From the NCBI RefSeq assembly GCF_001682855.1, contig NZ_MAQW01000033.1, positions 106,624-170,623 on the forward strand: 64,000 nt of DNA, in the 5' to 3' direction. Numbering within the stretch: position 1 is the stretch's first letter; every line of letters begins with the position of its first letter. This document shows, piece by piece, positions 27,801 to 36,739 of this stretch. The notes beneath the pieces were generated by a model, which was not told the DNA's origin, did no database searches, and saw only the letters and a program-made list of their open reading frames with translations. Source of the DNA: Bacillus sp. FJAT-27264. Its GTDB lineage: Bacteria; Bacillota; Bacilli; Paenibacillales; Paenibacillaceae. The position numbers and the translations under genes were made by a program.

Positions 27801-28775
27801 AGTAAACTTAGCCCCTGTTAAAAAAGAAGTGGCGCTATAGGGTACAAGAATCTGCCCTTTCAGAGCTGCTGTTGTGTCAGGTGCAGTCAACGTAGGCGTA
27901 TTGTTCAAAAGGTTATATTCCACACCGTCATGAACAATATTCAATGAAGCATACGGCTGGTTTTTGTCAAAGAAATAGATCGTCCGGTCAATATTTATAG
28001 AATCCGAAGCATTTTGCACAGTGATCTTGATTTTGCTGAGTCCCGGCTTGATAGTCAGCGCAGGAGTGAAGAACGTGCCATCCTCAAGAAGTGATGTCTG
28101 CAGCACAGGTCCATCATTAACTGCCACACTTACTTTTGTAGCATTGGCTACTTTACCTTGAATTGTAATAGAAGAAACAGGAACAACTACCTGTGTACCT
28201 TCATTCAGATCCAAGGCTGCCGGACCACCCAAAACTTTAAGGGATGTTATAAACGGCACTTTGTCATAAAGTACATAAAAGGACTCGGAGCGCTGCAGGT
28301 TACCCTGGTTTCCCGAGAACGTAATTTTGTTATAGCCAGGATATAGAACAACTCCACTTGTTGTAAAGCGGTTGTTTGGACTATTGGTGTCAGGAGTGAC
28401 AGTACCGGTGGTCAAGCGCGTAGGGTCTGTAACCCATTTCCCGGTTGTGTCTTGCGTAAGCTGTTCAACCACAACCTTCATCGTAGTCGATGTAACTTGT
28501 GAATAGTTACCTGTAATCGTTAGCGTCTGATTGCTTGTCTTATAGGCGCTGGTACGGCTGATTAGACCCTCTGGATCGGTAGTATCACCAGGCGTTTTCA
28601 CAACGTCCTGTTTCAGGGAAATCGTGTTCCGCAGCAGGAGATCATCCGGACTAAAGTAAGTCGTGGATGCTGTTGCTGCTGTCGCAACGGGTGTGTACCG
28701 ACCTGGGAACATGGTAACGAGCAAAGCCGCCAGCAGCAGCCATACGAATGGTCTCTTAAAGCGTTGCATGTGCAT
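24891..28775 (-). CDS. Large SLH-domain surface protein
   Basis: A 1294-residue exported protein. A signal peptide (FVWLLLAALLVTMFPG at about 10-25, cleavage near TAAT) precedes about 1050 residues of beta-rich sequence with Ig-like strands (for example KVSVAVNDGPVLQTSLLEDG and YSLELINKTGARTTQRLEVT) and no catalytic motif I recognise. Three SLH motifs end the protein at about 1095-1285 (TTTRGEFATLL, LTREQGAVMI, LTRAEAGKIA). The terminal tail STSIFPKTFN follows. Two ATG codons (28775 and 28769) compete for AAAGGAGAG; the longer form is given. It lies between tagO and the 24301 gene, next to the SCWP genes that make its probable anchor. Confidence 0.88.
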   Translation of the reverse strand: MHMQRFKRPFVWLLLAALLVTMFPGRYTPVATAATASTTYFSPDDLLLRNTISLKQDVVKTPGDTTDPEGLISRTSAYKTSNQTLTITGNYSQVTSTTMKVVVEQLTQDTTGKWVTDPTRLTTGTVTPDTNSPNNRFTTSGVVLYPGYNKITFSGNQGNLQRSESFYVLYDKVPFITSLKVLGGPAALDLNEGTQVVVPVSSITIQGKVANATKVSVAVNDGPVLQTSLLEDGTFFTPALTIKPGLSKIKITVQNASDSINIDRTIYFFDKNQPYASLNIVHDGVEYNLLNNTPTLTAPDTTAALKGQILVPYSATSFLTGAKFTINKGTTNAVVLPIDNVASEVVIPGPNGVTPAYKLVEFTTKTELNITAGSNDFTLALDYDQYSTSMVNSYKYLLNETVINDIFYLPGYTGTGDLTNISKLPLNGQQMEKDNFYILVKTNRATTDTLTANYLPLSKAPLDVNPVQVANLGQNEYVYHITKFANGQQKVQFKYTGSQSFYNADISYISKNYIYVNNIQDGQTYEFNSNTDGNKLRFEGEYLGFENIENAQVQINGIDSASLPDNSKFDLGVNTAKRTFDFTLLITQSGPLVYGENKIVFTGVSKSAGNQRTITKELRIYIIDTNVSNLTQFHPSLGEGRTPFTTNSLSNETERNKILALPPEFVYKDEKYTTNQEKYDLVLRGGGASILNLYRGSELVFTSVGKTDMLKDEPKSLFPETDTTGLIYDYYGSDKDFLLRLRDIKFDAPGSHVYSLELINKTGARTTQRLEVTREVLPYRVLSPVPTVGDKIIVNKNFVRFDIEAEGATKVMIDKFEAVKRNDLQNRFTYDYVGLKPDKSTSIKIQIVRNGTTINDTIQVYYASATQIDTQYMAEKVATKYSVFNKGLELSFPKGTLMKGFASTGAAKYYPDTKLLFGIVDPVDGVVERVNDYGNIINVSAADARTPEGKSPLVIPQELVLRFTSTASTNNFSRVSDIYWLNGGLGEVGTKGTANYVPATNGIAPYSIEGYFTQYSQTRKIVPSQRGELKLSFSPSVVDEVGSTITVFRYTDSGKWENVGGEVDTKNHTVTVPFDEFGYYTVMKLRRGFTDITNHPWARNILNGLYSKGIMTNLRADAFGADDTTTRGEFATLLVKGLNIPLSFNANQQTFFDIVPEAVSTTWDFKYIETAARAGIVTGLSDGFFGPDQPLTREQGAVMIARALKLKMSMNDNKLLASLSKSFGDTGNMDFYTRPAIEAVSKAKIMEGTPVTITGQKKPTYNFNPKGKLTRAEAGKIAVELLKKSTSIFPKTFN

Positions 28776-28858
28776 ATCTCTCCTTTTAATATGGGTTCTG
28801 GTGAAGCATCACTCTGTTCTTTATCGGTTCATGTAAGTGATATTTTTAGCAAAACAGT

Positions 28859-28888
28859 AAAAAACTCACCCGGAATTGGATGAGTTTT
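28859..28888 (-). terminator. Terminator after tagO
   Basis: AAAACTCATCC pairs with GGGTGAGTTTT on the minus strand around a 6-base loop, followed by TTACTG. It closes the DUF5693-csaB-tagA-tagO run. Confidence 0.85.
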
Positions 28889-28930
28889 ATCGTTTTGAAG
28901 AAATATTTACAAGTTCATCATAATTCTCAA

Positions 28931-30070
28931 TCAGGACTTGGAACTTCTCTCCGGATCAAGCTTCATACGCATTCTTAAGATAAAATTGAGCAGCGGACGT
29001 TTGGTCTTACCCACCAATCCGGTAATCTCCGCGCCGATCTGCAGGAAGAACAACATTACACAGATGACGACGAAGGTAACCCAATTTGCCTCATACAGAG
29101 CTGCGGAGGACTGGATGACTGCCAGAATTCCGAAGAAGGTCGCAATGCCGTAGATAATCAGCACCGTCTGGCGATGACTAAAGCCAAGTTCACGCAAGCA
29201 GTGGTGCAAATGGCCTTTATCTGGTGCAAAGATCGGTTTCTTCTGCAGCTTCCGCCGTACAATGGCGAAGAAGGTATCCGACAGCGGCACTCCGATAATC
29301 AACAGCGGGGTAATGAACGAGACGACAGCGATTTGCTTAAACCCGAGCAGGGCCAGAAGCGCCAAGCTGAAGCCTAGGAACAGAGAACCCGCATCTCCCA
29401 TAAAGATCTTCGCCGGATGGAAATTAAAGAACAGGAAACCAACAATACTGCCGAGAAGCAGCAGGCACAGGAGCGCAACCATGATATTACCCATGATAAA
29501 GGCCATTGCGGCAATGGTTGCTATTGCAATCCCGGACACACCCGCAGCGAGCCCGTCCAATCCGTCAATCAGATTCACAGCGTTGGTTACCCCTACAATC
29601 CAGAAGATTGTCAGTGGAATAGCAATCCAGCTTTCCAATGAGGAATACGTATTATTAAAAGGAATGTTTACAAAGTCAACAGTAATTCCGAAGCCGAATA
29701 CAACGATACAGGCTGCGGCAATCTGGCCCAGTAGCTTCACCTTTGCCGATAATTCGAAACGGTCATCCAGTCCTCCAAGAAGAACGATCAGTCCGCCGCC
29801 ACTCAGCAACGCTTTGATGAAGTTGGCCTCCCGCGTAGTAAAATCATACGGTATGAACGGTAATACGGCAAGCAAGCCTAACACAAACGCCAGGAAAATA
29901 CCTAATCCGCCAAGGCGAGGCATAATCTTCGTATGCACTTTGCGGGCATTCGGCACATCCGTTGCACCGATTTTGATGGCGAACTTCTTCACCAACGGTG
30001 TCAAACACAATGCTAGGCCCATGCACACGATAAATCCGGCGATGTATATGATTAACATTTGATCAGTCAA
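28931..30070 (-). CDS. tagO: Undecaprenyl-phosphate GlcNAc-1-phosphate transferase (TagO/WecA type)
   Basis: Polytopic enzyme that starts wall polymers by moving GlcNAc-1-phosphate onto undecaprenyl phosphate. It has about eleven membrane helices in 379 residues. MraY/WecA motifs are visible: DVPNARKVHTKIMPRLGGLG (about 38-57), NAVNLIDGLDGLAAG (about 163-177), FMGDAGSLFLGF (about 222-233) and the PDKGHLHH stretch (about 283-290). It stands after tagA and csaB, consistent with synthesis of the secondary cell wall polymer that holds SLH proteins. Confidence 0.93.
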   Translation of the reverse strand: MTDQMLIIYIAGFIVCMGLALCLTPLVKKFAIKIGATDVPNARKVHTKIMPRLGGLGIFLAFVLGLLAVLPFIPYDFTTREANFIKALLSGGGLIVLLGGLDDRFELSAKVKLLGQIAAACIVVFGFGITVDFVNIPFNNTYSSLESWIAIPLTIFWIVGVTNAVNLIDGLDGLAAGVSGIAIATIAAMAFIMGNIMVALLCLLLLGSIVGFLFFNFHPAKIFMGDAGSLFLGFSLALLALLGFKQIAVVSFITPLLIIGVPLSDTFFAIVRRKLQKKPIFAPDKGHLHHCLRELGFSHRQTVLIIYGIATFFGILAVIQSSAALYEANWVTFVVICVMLFFLQIGAEITGLVGKTKRPLLNFILRMRMKLDPERSSKS

Positions 30071-30171
30071 CCCCCATTTCTCTACCGCATTGAATTATAC
30101 GCTGTTCCAAAAGAGAATTCCAATTCCGTTTCTAGGCTAATTATCCTAATTTATCGGCGAAAATCATCATT

Positions 30172-30930
30172 TTACTTCACTTTTGTTACTTTATCTTTCT
30201 CGCGCATCACTTTTATTGCGAATTTCGGCAGAGCAAGCATTCTCTTGTACCGAGTAGGCTCTTTGAGAAGACGGTATAGCCACTCGATACGCATTTTTTG
30301 GAAAGCTACAGGCGCCCGGCGGCTTTTACCGGAAATGACGTCGAAGCTTCCTCCGACTCCCATCATGATCGGTACGGCCAGTCTTGATTTGTACTTGGCA
30401 ATCCAAGGTTCCTGACTGTCTGCGCCACGGGCCACAAACAGCATGTCCGGAGCGGCTTCTAGAATGTCAGCAATAACACCATCGTCTTCAGCGAGACCAA
30501 AGAACCCGTCACGGTAACCCACGATGACAATTCCGGGATACCGTGATTGTAACCGGTTGGCAGTCTCCTGAATCACTTCAGCAGTAGATCCCAGGAGATA
30601 CACTTTCCAGTTATATTTTTCCCCAGCATGCAGCAATTCATGTAACAGGTCAAAACCCGCGACACGCTCAGCTACAGGCTGACGACAGTAATTGGCTGCC
30701 CATACCACGCCTGTACCGTCAGGTACAACCAATTCTGCCGACTGCATGATCTTCATATAGGACGGGTCATCCAACGCTGCCATAACCATGATTGGATTGG
30801 CGGTAATGACCTGATGCGGCTTACGTGCTTGCACAGCCTCAGTCAAATAGGAGACCGTTGCCGCCATATCTACTTTGGATACCCGAATACCGAAAATGGG
30901 TACTGTAGGTATCACACTATCTGCTTTCAC
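30172..30930 (-). CDS. tagA: WecG/TagA/CpsF-family N-acetylmannosaminyltransferase
   Basis: Transfers ManNAc from UDP-ManNAc to the GlcNAc-lipid made by TagO, the second committed step in wall teichoic acid or SCWP linkage units. 252 residues, normal for the family. Conserved blocks: VITANPIMVMAALDDPSYMK (about 40-59), LVVPDGTGVVWAA (about 69-81, with the catalytic aspartate of the family), and VARGADSQEPWIAKYKSRLA then MGVGGSFDVISGKSRRAP. It follows csaB by only six bases. UDP-ManNAc would be supplied by MnaA (52468-53628). Confidence 0.94.
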   Translation of the reverse strand: MKADSVIPTVPIFGIRVSKVDMAATVSYLTEAVQARKPHQVITANPIMVMAALDDPSYMKIMQSAELVVPDGTGVVWAANYCRQPVAERVAGFDLLHELLHAGEKYNWKVYLLGSTAEVIQETANRLQSRYPGIVIVGYRDGFFGLAEDDGVIADILEAAPDMLFVARGADSQEPWIAKYKSRLAVPIMMGVGGSFDVISGKSRRAPVAFQKMRIEWLYRLLKEPTRYKRMLALPKFAIKVMREKDKVTKVK

Positions 30931-30936
30931 TTTATA

Positions 30937-32136
30937 TCACCCTTTGCGGTGTAAATATTCTGCAATGTGCCGGGCCGGCGATTCGGCGTCACTGACCAGA
31001 GAAGCAATAAGTGACTCCCGTTCCAGCCTCCAGGCACTTCCATTCTTCAATAGTTCAAGAACCTGGGAAGCCACCTTTTCGCTATCCAGCGAGACCGTTG
31101 CTCCGACTGGCTTGCAATGGATTCTTTCCAGAAAGTGATCGATCTTGGGATCATAAGAAATGCCAATCAGCGGCACACGTCTGCCTGCTGCATAGATTAG
31201 GCTGTGCAGTCGCATCCCAATCAGCACATCACACCCTTCAACCTCACGCAGCATTTGCAGCGGATGGAGCGCATCCTCACAAATACTGATTTTACTACCC
31301 TTTGATCTCACATCTTTAAGCTGATCCATGACATAACGGGATGCCTCATTGTCAGGTGGATGATGGAAGGGTAGGAATTTGAAGTGTAGCGGTGTTTTTT
31401 CAGCAGCCTTCAGCAAGCCACCCGCAATCGCCTTCAGTTCCGCACGGTCCCCTTCCCAGTAACGCACCGATATCCCGACTACCGGTAATGAAACTTCGCT
31501 TCCTGCTTCGGAGTCTTCAGTGTAGGCAGAACTACTCTTAGCAGCAGCATCGGCAAACTTTCTGGCCGCTACGTCAGTAGCCTGTCCGCCTTGTTCCTCA
31601 GGCAATGATAATCCCATAACCGGATCTGGCACAACCTCAACGGTCTTTCCACCAAGCCCCATCGTGTGTAAAAGCTGGCGGGACTGTTCGTCCCGCACAG
31701 AAATATAAGCGCATTTGCGAAAAACTGATTTGATCAAAGGATGGAACAGCTTGCGGTTAACCGGGCCAATGCCCTGAGCATAAATGAAGGTCGGCTTCCC
31801 CATCCACTGGGCCAGCTTGATAATACCCAAATAATAAGGAATCGTCTTACTGCCGGTCACATCTTGGAGCAAGCTTCCTCCTCCACTAATGAGACCGGAG
31901 CTTTCCGAGATCGCCTTCCGTACCTCTTTCAGCTTCATCCGGTGTACGGACTTTACTCCATAATTGGCTGTCGTCCATTCAGGAGCAATGGACAAAACCA
32001 CAGGGTCAATAGATACGCCAGTAGCTGCCGACTGCTTCTGCAATGCATTCAGGATGGATTGCAGAACAGCTTCATCCCCACTATTTTGAAAACCGTAATA
32101 ACCCGAAATAACTATCGTTTGAGGAGTGGCGACCAT
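30937..32136 (-). CDS. csaB: Polysaccharide pyruvyl transferase CsaB
   Basis: Adds a pyruvyl ketal to ManNAc units of the secondary cell wall polymer; this modification is what SLH domains bind. The N terminus has IVISGYYGFQNSGDEAVLQS (about 8-27) and the middle has SGGGSLLQDVTG and FIYAQGIGPVNR, all typical of the family. C-terminal GMRLHSLIYAAGRRVPLIGI is the usual signature. The start is ATG 32136, inside the end of the upstream gene (25-base overlap), with AAGGGTG about nine bases ahead; the frame opens at TTG 32166. A polar insert at about 190-215 (AAKSSSAYTEDSEAGSE) is unusual. Confidence 0.95.
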   Translation of the reverse strand: MVATPQTIVISGYYGFQNSGDEAVLQSILNALQKQSAATGVSIDPVVLSIAPEWTTANYGVKSVHRMKLKEVRKAISESSGLISGGGSLLQDVTGSKTIPYYLGIIKLAQWMGKPTFIYAQGIGPVNRKLFHPLIKSVFRKCAYISVRDEQSRQLLHTMGLGGKTVEVVPDPVMGLSLPEEQGGQATDVAARKFADAAAKSSSAYTEDSEAGSEVSLPVVGISVRYWEGDRAELKAIAGGLLKAAEKTPLHFKFLPFHHPPDNEASRYVMDQLKDVRSKGSKISICEDALHPLQMLREVEGCDVLIGMRLHSLIYAAGRRVPLIGISYDPKIDHFLERIHCKPVGATVSLDSEKVASQVLELLKNGSAWRLERESLIASLVSDAESPARHIAEYLHRKG

Positions 32137-34175
32137 CTTTTCCAACACCCTTCCCCAATTTGCCAAACAATAACAGCGATAATCCCAATGATCAATCCGA
32201 GTCCAAGACCGAGCAGACCACGAACCAGCGAGATCAGAGCCGGTGAATGGATATGAGCAAAAGTATCGACCATCGAAAGCTGTGCAATGACAGCCACGAT
32301 CATAATGAAGGCTGCATTCCGATATTTAAAGGCTAGGAATGCCCCAAGAATAAACAACGGGTGCCCAAGCATGAACTCCTTATTCCGCGGACGTACACCT
32401 ACAGTGTTCTCCAGGAATGTACGGAAGACCTTCTCAATTGGGGTTACACTGCCGCTGTTACCGGTACGGCTCAAGTAATACATGCCGACAATACCAATAA
32501 CTCCAGCCGCTATTACCCAAAGTAGTGTGATCGGTGTACGCAGCAGCTTACCTGTTTTGTTAAAGGCAAACTCTCCGCGATATAGGAGCACATACAACGC
32601 CACCAGTCCAATCGGTGCAGTATGAAGCAAGCTAACCCCGCGGAACTGATTCAAAACCAGGCTGTAGGTAATGTTGTTAAGCAGTGCAATCATGAAAGGC
32701 ACCGCACTCAGGGAAATCAATGCTGTCTTCACATACAAGACCAGGCTGTGCGTCAGGCGCCGCTGAGGACTCATTACAGCATAGGTGCTGCTATTCTTGC
32801 TTAATTTGGTTCCAGCTTCGCTGCTGCGGACTGGAGGGCCCATTTGATTGATTTTACGGATGGCAAGTACAGTCGCCACGGTTGGTGCACTGATAGCCGC
32901 AGCAAGTGCCAGGGCCTGCTCAAACAGCTCAGGACGCAAGAGTCTCAATCCCGCACCTGCAACCAGCCCCAGTACCCAGACAGGGAGCGTAAGCCATGGA
33001 ACAAAGTACGAGACCATCAAAGCGACCAACGCCAGAGCGCCAAGCACAGCCACCAGCTTGAAGTAACGCTGATAAGGCGAGTGCTGAACATCAAATGCTG
33101 TAGCCTGTCCCAACGTAAAACCATTATCCTTGATTTTATCGACTGCGCCTCCAGGCTCGCTGAGGCTCTTAATCAAATTATCCAACGTATCCGAAATCTG
33201 TGCCTTGGACGTGTCTCTTGTGGAGATCGTATTCAGGTACAGCATGCGGATATTGCGATCCTTGGTGGCCAAGGCGAACCGATCAGCAATAACATCGGGC
33301 TTCAAGGATGAATCCGCCTCACTGAGTGAATACAGGCGCGTCACATTATAATCGAGCATATAAGCAAGCTTATTGAAGCCCTTCTGCTGTTTCTTTATAT
33401 TCTCGATGGCTGCAATTCCGATCCCATGTTTCTTAAGAAGGTCGGCGAAGGCTGTGAGACTATGCAGTTCCTCATCATCTTTAAAGCCTTTAACAGACTC
33501 CCCTTCGAAAAGAATCCGTTTCACGCCAAGCTCTGCATACTGATCCACTAGCTTTTTAACGGAAGCTTCATTGTATGGTAAGGAATCTACAAGCCGGGGC
33601 ACAATGTTGAATCCCTTAGCACGCAGCATTTCGAGCGTAATCGGGTCCGGTTGAATAGGCTTCATGGTAGCATTCTCAATCGGAGTCTCGATAATGAGCC
33701 CTTCCTGGCCACGGAAGCTCCAGTTTCTTGTAGCAATCCCCAGTTCTGTGAACTTATCACGTAGCAGAGGTGCCAGAGCGTCGTGATTCTTTGCGCTTGT
33801 AAAAAGAATATACGTATAGTTTTGATTTTCAGGGATAATCGTATCCGTCAGGTTGGCGATATCCGCCGCTCCCCACATCATCAAGCGGCGGGCCCGGCGA
33901 AAATCATCCAGCGTGCTTTCATAGATAGCCATGCTTTGCACGCCCGCTTCCTTCAGGCGATCCAGTTGTTCCGAAATATAATCCTGCGGATTTGACCGGT
34001 AGCTGGAGACTGCCACCAGATCCCGGTAATCAAATACCAATTCTACTGTCTTCGATGATTTCTCCGTTACTAGGCGATCGTAGACGACAGGCAGGGCAGC
34101 TATAAGGCCGACCACAACTATTATCCACAGCCACTTTCTCGAAGAAATGTTCCATCGCTGCCATTTCTGCTGCAC
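32112..34175 (-). CDS. DUF5693 family membrane protein
   Basis: A 687-residue membrane protein. One helix near the N terminus (WLWIIVVVGLIAALPVVY) precedes an extracytoplasmic domain of about 350 residues with TIM-barrel-like repeats (RLKEAGVQSMAIYESTLDDF and ELGVKRILFEGESVKGF). The C-terminal 300 residues hold about eight membrane helices. The domain family is DUF5693, typically found directly before csaB in Paenibacillus and Bacillus. The start is placed at GTG 34175, eight bases after AGGAGG. Overlap with csaB implies coupled expression and a role in wall polymer export or assembly, which is inference. Confidence 0.8.
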   Translation of the reverse strand: MQQKWQRWNISSRKWLWIIVVVGLIAALPVVYDRLVTEKSSKTVELVFDYRDLVAVSSYRSNPQDYISEQLDRLKEAGVQSMAIYESTLDDFRRARRLMMWGAADIANLTDTIIPENQNYTYILFTSAKNHDALAPLLRDKFTELGIATRNWSFRGQEGLIIETPIENATMKPIQPDPITLEMLRAKGFNIVPRLVDSLPYNEASVKKLVDQYAELGVKRILFEGESVKGFKDDEELHSLTAFADLLKKHGIGIAAIENIKKQQKGFNKLAYMLDYNVTRLYSLSEADSSLKPDVIADRFALATKDRNIRMLYLNTISTRDTSKAQISDTLDNLIKSLSEPGGAVDKIKDNGFTLGQATAFDVQHSPYQRYFKLVAVLGALALVALMVSYFVPWLTLPVWVLGLVAGAGLRLLRPELFEQALALAAAISAPTVATVLAIRKINQMGPPVRSSEAGTKLSKNSSTYAVMSPQRRLTHSLVLYVKTALISLSAVPFMIALLNNITYSLVLNQFRGVSLLHTAPIGLVALYVLLYRGEFAFNKTGKLLRTPITLLWVIAAGVIGIVGMYYLSRTGNSGSVTPIEKVFRTFLENTVGVRPRNKEFMLGHPLFILGAFLAFKYRNAAFIMIVAVIAQLSMVDTFAHIHSPALISLVRGLLGLGLGLIIGIIAVIVWQIGEGCWKRWSPLLKR

Positions 34176-34218
34176 CAAAAGTACCTCCTCTTTCACTTGA
34201 AAGACCTCTCTTCACAAA

Positions 34219-34240
34219 TCAAAAGCCCGGCGTACCGGGC
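34219..34240 (-). terminator. Terminator after the phosphoglucomutase gene
   Basis: GCCCGG and CCGGGC pair around a 4-base loop on the minus strand, followed by TTTTGATTT. A second AAGCCC...GGGCTT pair lies at 34290-34320. Confidence 0.75.
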
Positions 34241-34356
34241 AAAGCTTCATGGAGGCTTAAGCATAACAATACCTGTTATCCGGCCCAAGCCCCCGCTTCA
34301 CCACATTATACCCGGGCTTTGATCACCAGGAGAAATCCAATTTCTTGTTTTATTTC

Positions 34357-36075
34357 CTATTTGCCGTCGACACGAGCCATAACCTGTTCGGACAGAGCGA
34401 CTATCTTGTCCTTAGCATTCTGTAGTGACTGTCCACGTACTGCAAAATAAACCTTGATTTTGGGCTCTGTGCCGGAAGGACGCAGGCAGAACCATGAACC
34501 ATCAGCCAGCATATATTTAAGAACGTTTTCCTTCGGCAGTCCATTCAGACCGAGAGAGAAATCGAGAATTTCACTGACAGCCGAGCCAGCAATTTCTTGC
34601 GGCGGGTTACTGCGCCAGTCACTCATAATTCCCTGGATTTGTGCTACACCGTCTTTCCCTTTCAACGTGCGTGATTCCAGGCTTTCCAGGAAGTAGCCAA
34701 ACTGCTCGTACAGCTCTTGAAGGACATCGTACAATGTTTTGCCTTGTGCTTTATAGTAAGCTCCAGCTTCAGCGATCAGCATAGCCGCCAGAACCGCGTC
34801 TTTGTCGCGCGCATAGTTGCCGGCCAGGTATCCATAGCTTTCTTCATAGCCGAACAGATAGGTGTACTCGCCGGAGGCTTCAAACTGGGTCATTTTTTCC
34901 CCAATATATTTGAACCCTGTCAATGTATTGAAAATCGTCGCGCCATAGTGGGCGGCAACAGCAGCTCCCATTTCGCTCGTTACAACGGTTTTGACCACTG
35001 CACCATTCTTCGGAAGCTTGCCCTGCTCCTGCAGACGGCTAAGATAATAATGAATCATAAGCGCGCCGGACTGGTTACCAGACAACACGACAAACTTGCC
35101 TTCGTTGTCACGTACTACAGCACCCATACGGTCCGCGTCAGGATCTGTTCCGATCAGCAGATCGGCGTTCAGTTCTTCACCCAGCTTGATCGCCAGTGTA
35201 AAAGCTTCGCGCTCCTCCGGATTTGGCGATTTCACGGTAGTGAACTCGGAGTCCGGTTGCTCCTGCTCTGGCACTACATGCACTTGCGTAAATCCGATTT
35301 TCTCCAGTACACGGCGAACGGGGTGGTTGCCTGTACCATGCAGAGGTGTGTATACGATTTTGAAATCACGACCAAGCTTCGCTGTAATCTCCTCGCGCGC
35401 TACACTGACCGCAGCAACGGTATCGGTGAATGCTTCGTCTTCCTTCTCGCCCAGCCAATGTAATAAACCTTGGCTTTCAGCCTCTTCTTGGGAGATACGT
35501 TTCACGGTATCGAAGGAGTCTACCTCCATTATGTAGGAAATGACCTTCTCCGCTTCATGCGGGACAAGCTGTCCGCCTTCAGAATTATATACCTTATAAC
35601 CATTATACTCGGGAGGGTTATGACTAGCCGTAATTACTACACCACCGGTTGCCTGTAAGTGGCGAACACTGAAAGACAACTGCGGAGTAGAGCGCAGGGA
35701 AGGATACAAGTATGCTTCAATCCCGTTGCCTGCCAGCACCAGTGCTGCCTCTAAGGAAAACTCCGGCGAGAAACGACGGGAGTCATGCGCAATTACGACG
35801 GATGGACGGCCTTCTCCGGTGTGCTGCTCCAGGATATACTTGGCGAAGCCTTGAGTCGCTCTGCCTACCGTGTAACGGTTAATCCGGTTACTACCCGCAC
35901 CAATAACGCCGCGCAGACCGCCAGTACCAAATTCCAGATCTCTGTAAAAGCGTTCCTCAAGCTCCTGTGGGTCGTTCTCCAGCGCACGTAGCTCCGCCTT
36001 TGTAGATTCATCCACAGAAGGATCTTGCAACCAGTGTTTTAGCGTTTCTGCAGCTTTCGGGCTTAATTGGGTCAT
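34357..36075 (-). CDS. pgcA: Alpha-phosphoglucomutase (PgcA type)
   Basis: Interconverts glucose 6- and 1-phosphate to feed UDP-glucose for wall polymers and lipids. 572 residues, like B. subtilis PgcA (581). Catalytic phosphoserine loop TASHNPPEYNGYK, metal-binding GTDPDADRMG, sugar-binding GYEESYGY and phosphate-binding RPSGTEPKIKVYF are all present. The start is ATG 36075 with GAAGGAG eight bases ahead; nine further codons are open. It begins 37 bases after fabZ. Confidence 0.95.
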   Translation of the reverse strand: MTQLSPKAAETLKHWLQDPSVDESTKAELRALENDPQELEERFYRDLEFGTGGLRGVIGAGSNRINRYTVGRATQGFAKYILEQHTGEGRPSVVIAHDSRRFSPEFSLEAALVLAGNGIEAYLYPSLRSTPQLSFSVRHLQATGGVVITASHNPPEYNGYKVYNSEGGQLVPHEAEKVISYIMEVDSFDTVKRISQEEAESQGLLHWLGEKEDEAFTDTVAAVSVAREEITAKLGRDFKIVYTPLHGTGNHPVRRVLEKIGFTQVHVVPEQEQPDSEFTTVKSPNPEEREAFTLAIKLGEELNADLLIGTDPDADRMGAVVRDNEGKFVVLSGNQSGALMIHYYLSRLQEQGKLPKNGAVVKTVVTSEMGAAVAAHYGATIFNTLTGFKYIGEKMTQFEASGEYTYLFGYEESYGYLAGNYARDKDAVLAAMLIAEAGAYYKAQGKTLYDVLQELYEQFGYFLESLESRTLKGKDGVAQIQGIMSDWRSNPPQEIAGSAVSEILDFSLGLNGLPKENVLKYMLADGSWFCLRPSGTEPKIKVYFAVRGQSLQNAKDKIVALSEQVMARVDGK

Positions 36076-36112
36076 GTAAGTCTCTCCTTCTCCATATATC
36101 ATTTATAGGGTA

Positions 36113-36535
36113 TCAATTCAGTGCAAACATGATTTCTCCGGATGCAACAACCTTGCCATCCACTTTTGCCGTAGCCTGTCCCTTTCCGATGCTTCCCTTC
36201 AGGCGCGTAATCTCCACTTCAAGCACCAGGGTATCACCTGGAACTACCTGACCACGGAAGCGGAAGCCGTCGAGCCCGGCTAAGAAGCCGATTTTGCCAC
36301 GGTTAGCTTCAAGACCCAAGATCGCCACTGCGCCCACTTGAGCCAGCGCCTCGGTGATGAGCACTCCTGGCATAACAGGATATCCGGGAAAATGTCCAGC
36401 AAAGAAAGGCTCATTCACCGTTACATTCTTGATGCCTACTGCACGTTTGCCCATTTCTATCTCGGTAATTTTGTCCACCAGCAGAAATGGAGGCCGGTGG
36501 GGGATAATTTCCTGAATTTCATTAACATTCAACAT
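36113..36535 (-). CDS. fabZ: 3-hydroxyacyl-ACP dehydratase FabZ
   Basis: Dehydrates 3-hydroxyacyl-ACP in type II fatty acid elongation; hot-dog fold, cytoplasmic. 140 residues. Catalytic H48 in FFAGHFPGYPVMPG and E62 in GVLITEALAQVGA are in place. The start is ATG 36535, preceded by AAAGGAG nine bases upstream. In B. subtilis fabZ also lies next to flhP and mbl. A structured, gene-free leader of about 250 bases precedes it. Confidence 0.97.
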   Translation of the reverse strand: MLNVNEIQEIIPHRPPFLLVDKITEIEMGKRAVGIKNVTVNEPFFAGHFPGYPVMPGVLITEALAQVGAVAILGLEANRGKIGFLAGLDGFRFRGQVVPGDTLVLEVEITRLKGSIGKGQATAKVDGKVVASGEIMFALN

Positions 36536-36617
36536 TATGACAAAACTCCTTTCGGATATACCGCGTGTTTACACTAGCTTGCTGCTGCAGCCTCGTACAT
36601 AAATCATACTTTCTTAG

Positions 36618-36739
36618 GCCGGACTGCATAAACTCAGTCTGCTTCGGCAAAAACTATATTATCCTTCACCACCTGCAGAAGTGGAGGTTCAGATAAGGGG
36701 CTTTCTCCACCGCACGCGGCAGCCTGGCGGAGAGGGCCC
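36618..36739 (-). other. Structured leader upstream of fabZ
   Basis: The gene-free stretch 36536-36781 can form two strong hairpins on the minus strand: GGGC-CC-TCTCCGCC with GGTGGAGA-AA-GCCC (36698-36739), and GCCG-AAGCA-GACTG with CAGTC-CGGC (36618-36648). A CCAC/GTGG hairpin lies between them. A TATAAT at 36764-36769 stands just upstream but without a clear -35. No recognised riboswitch class. Confidence 0.4.

Noticed and set aside
29262..30062. 266-codon plus-strand frame opposite tagO
   Set aside because: Antisense shadow of a membrane protein; no start signal or domain, while tagO has all MraY/WecA motifs.
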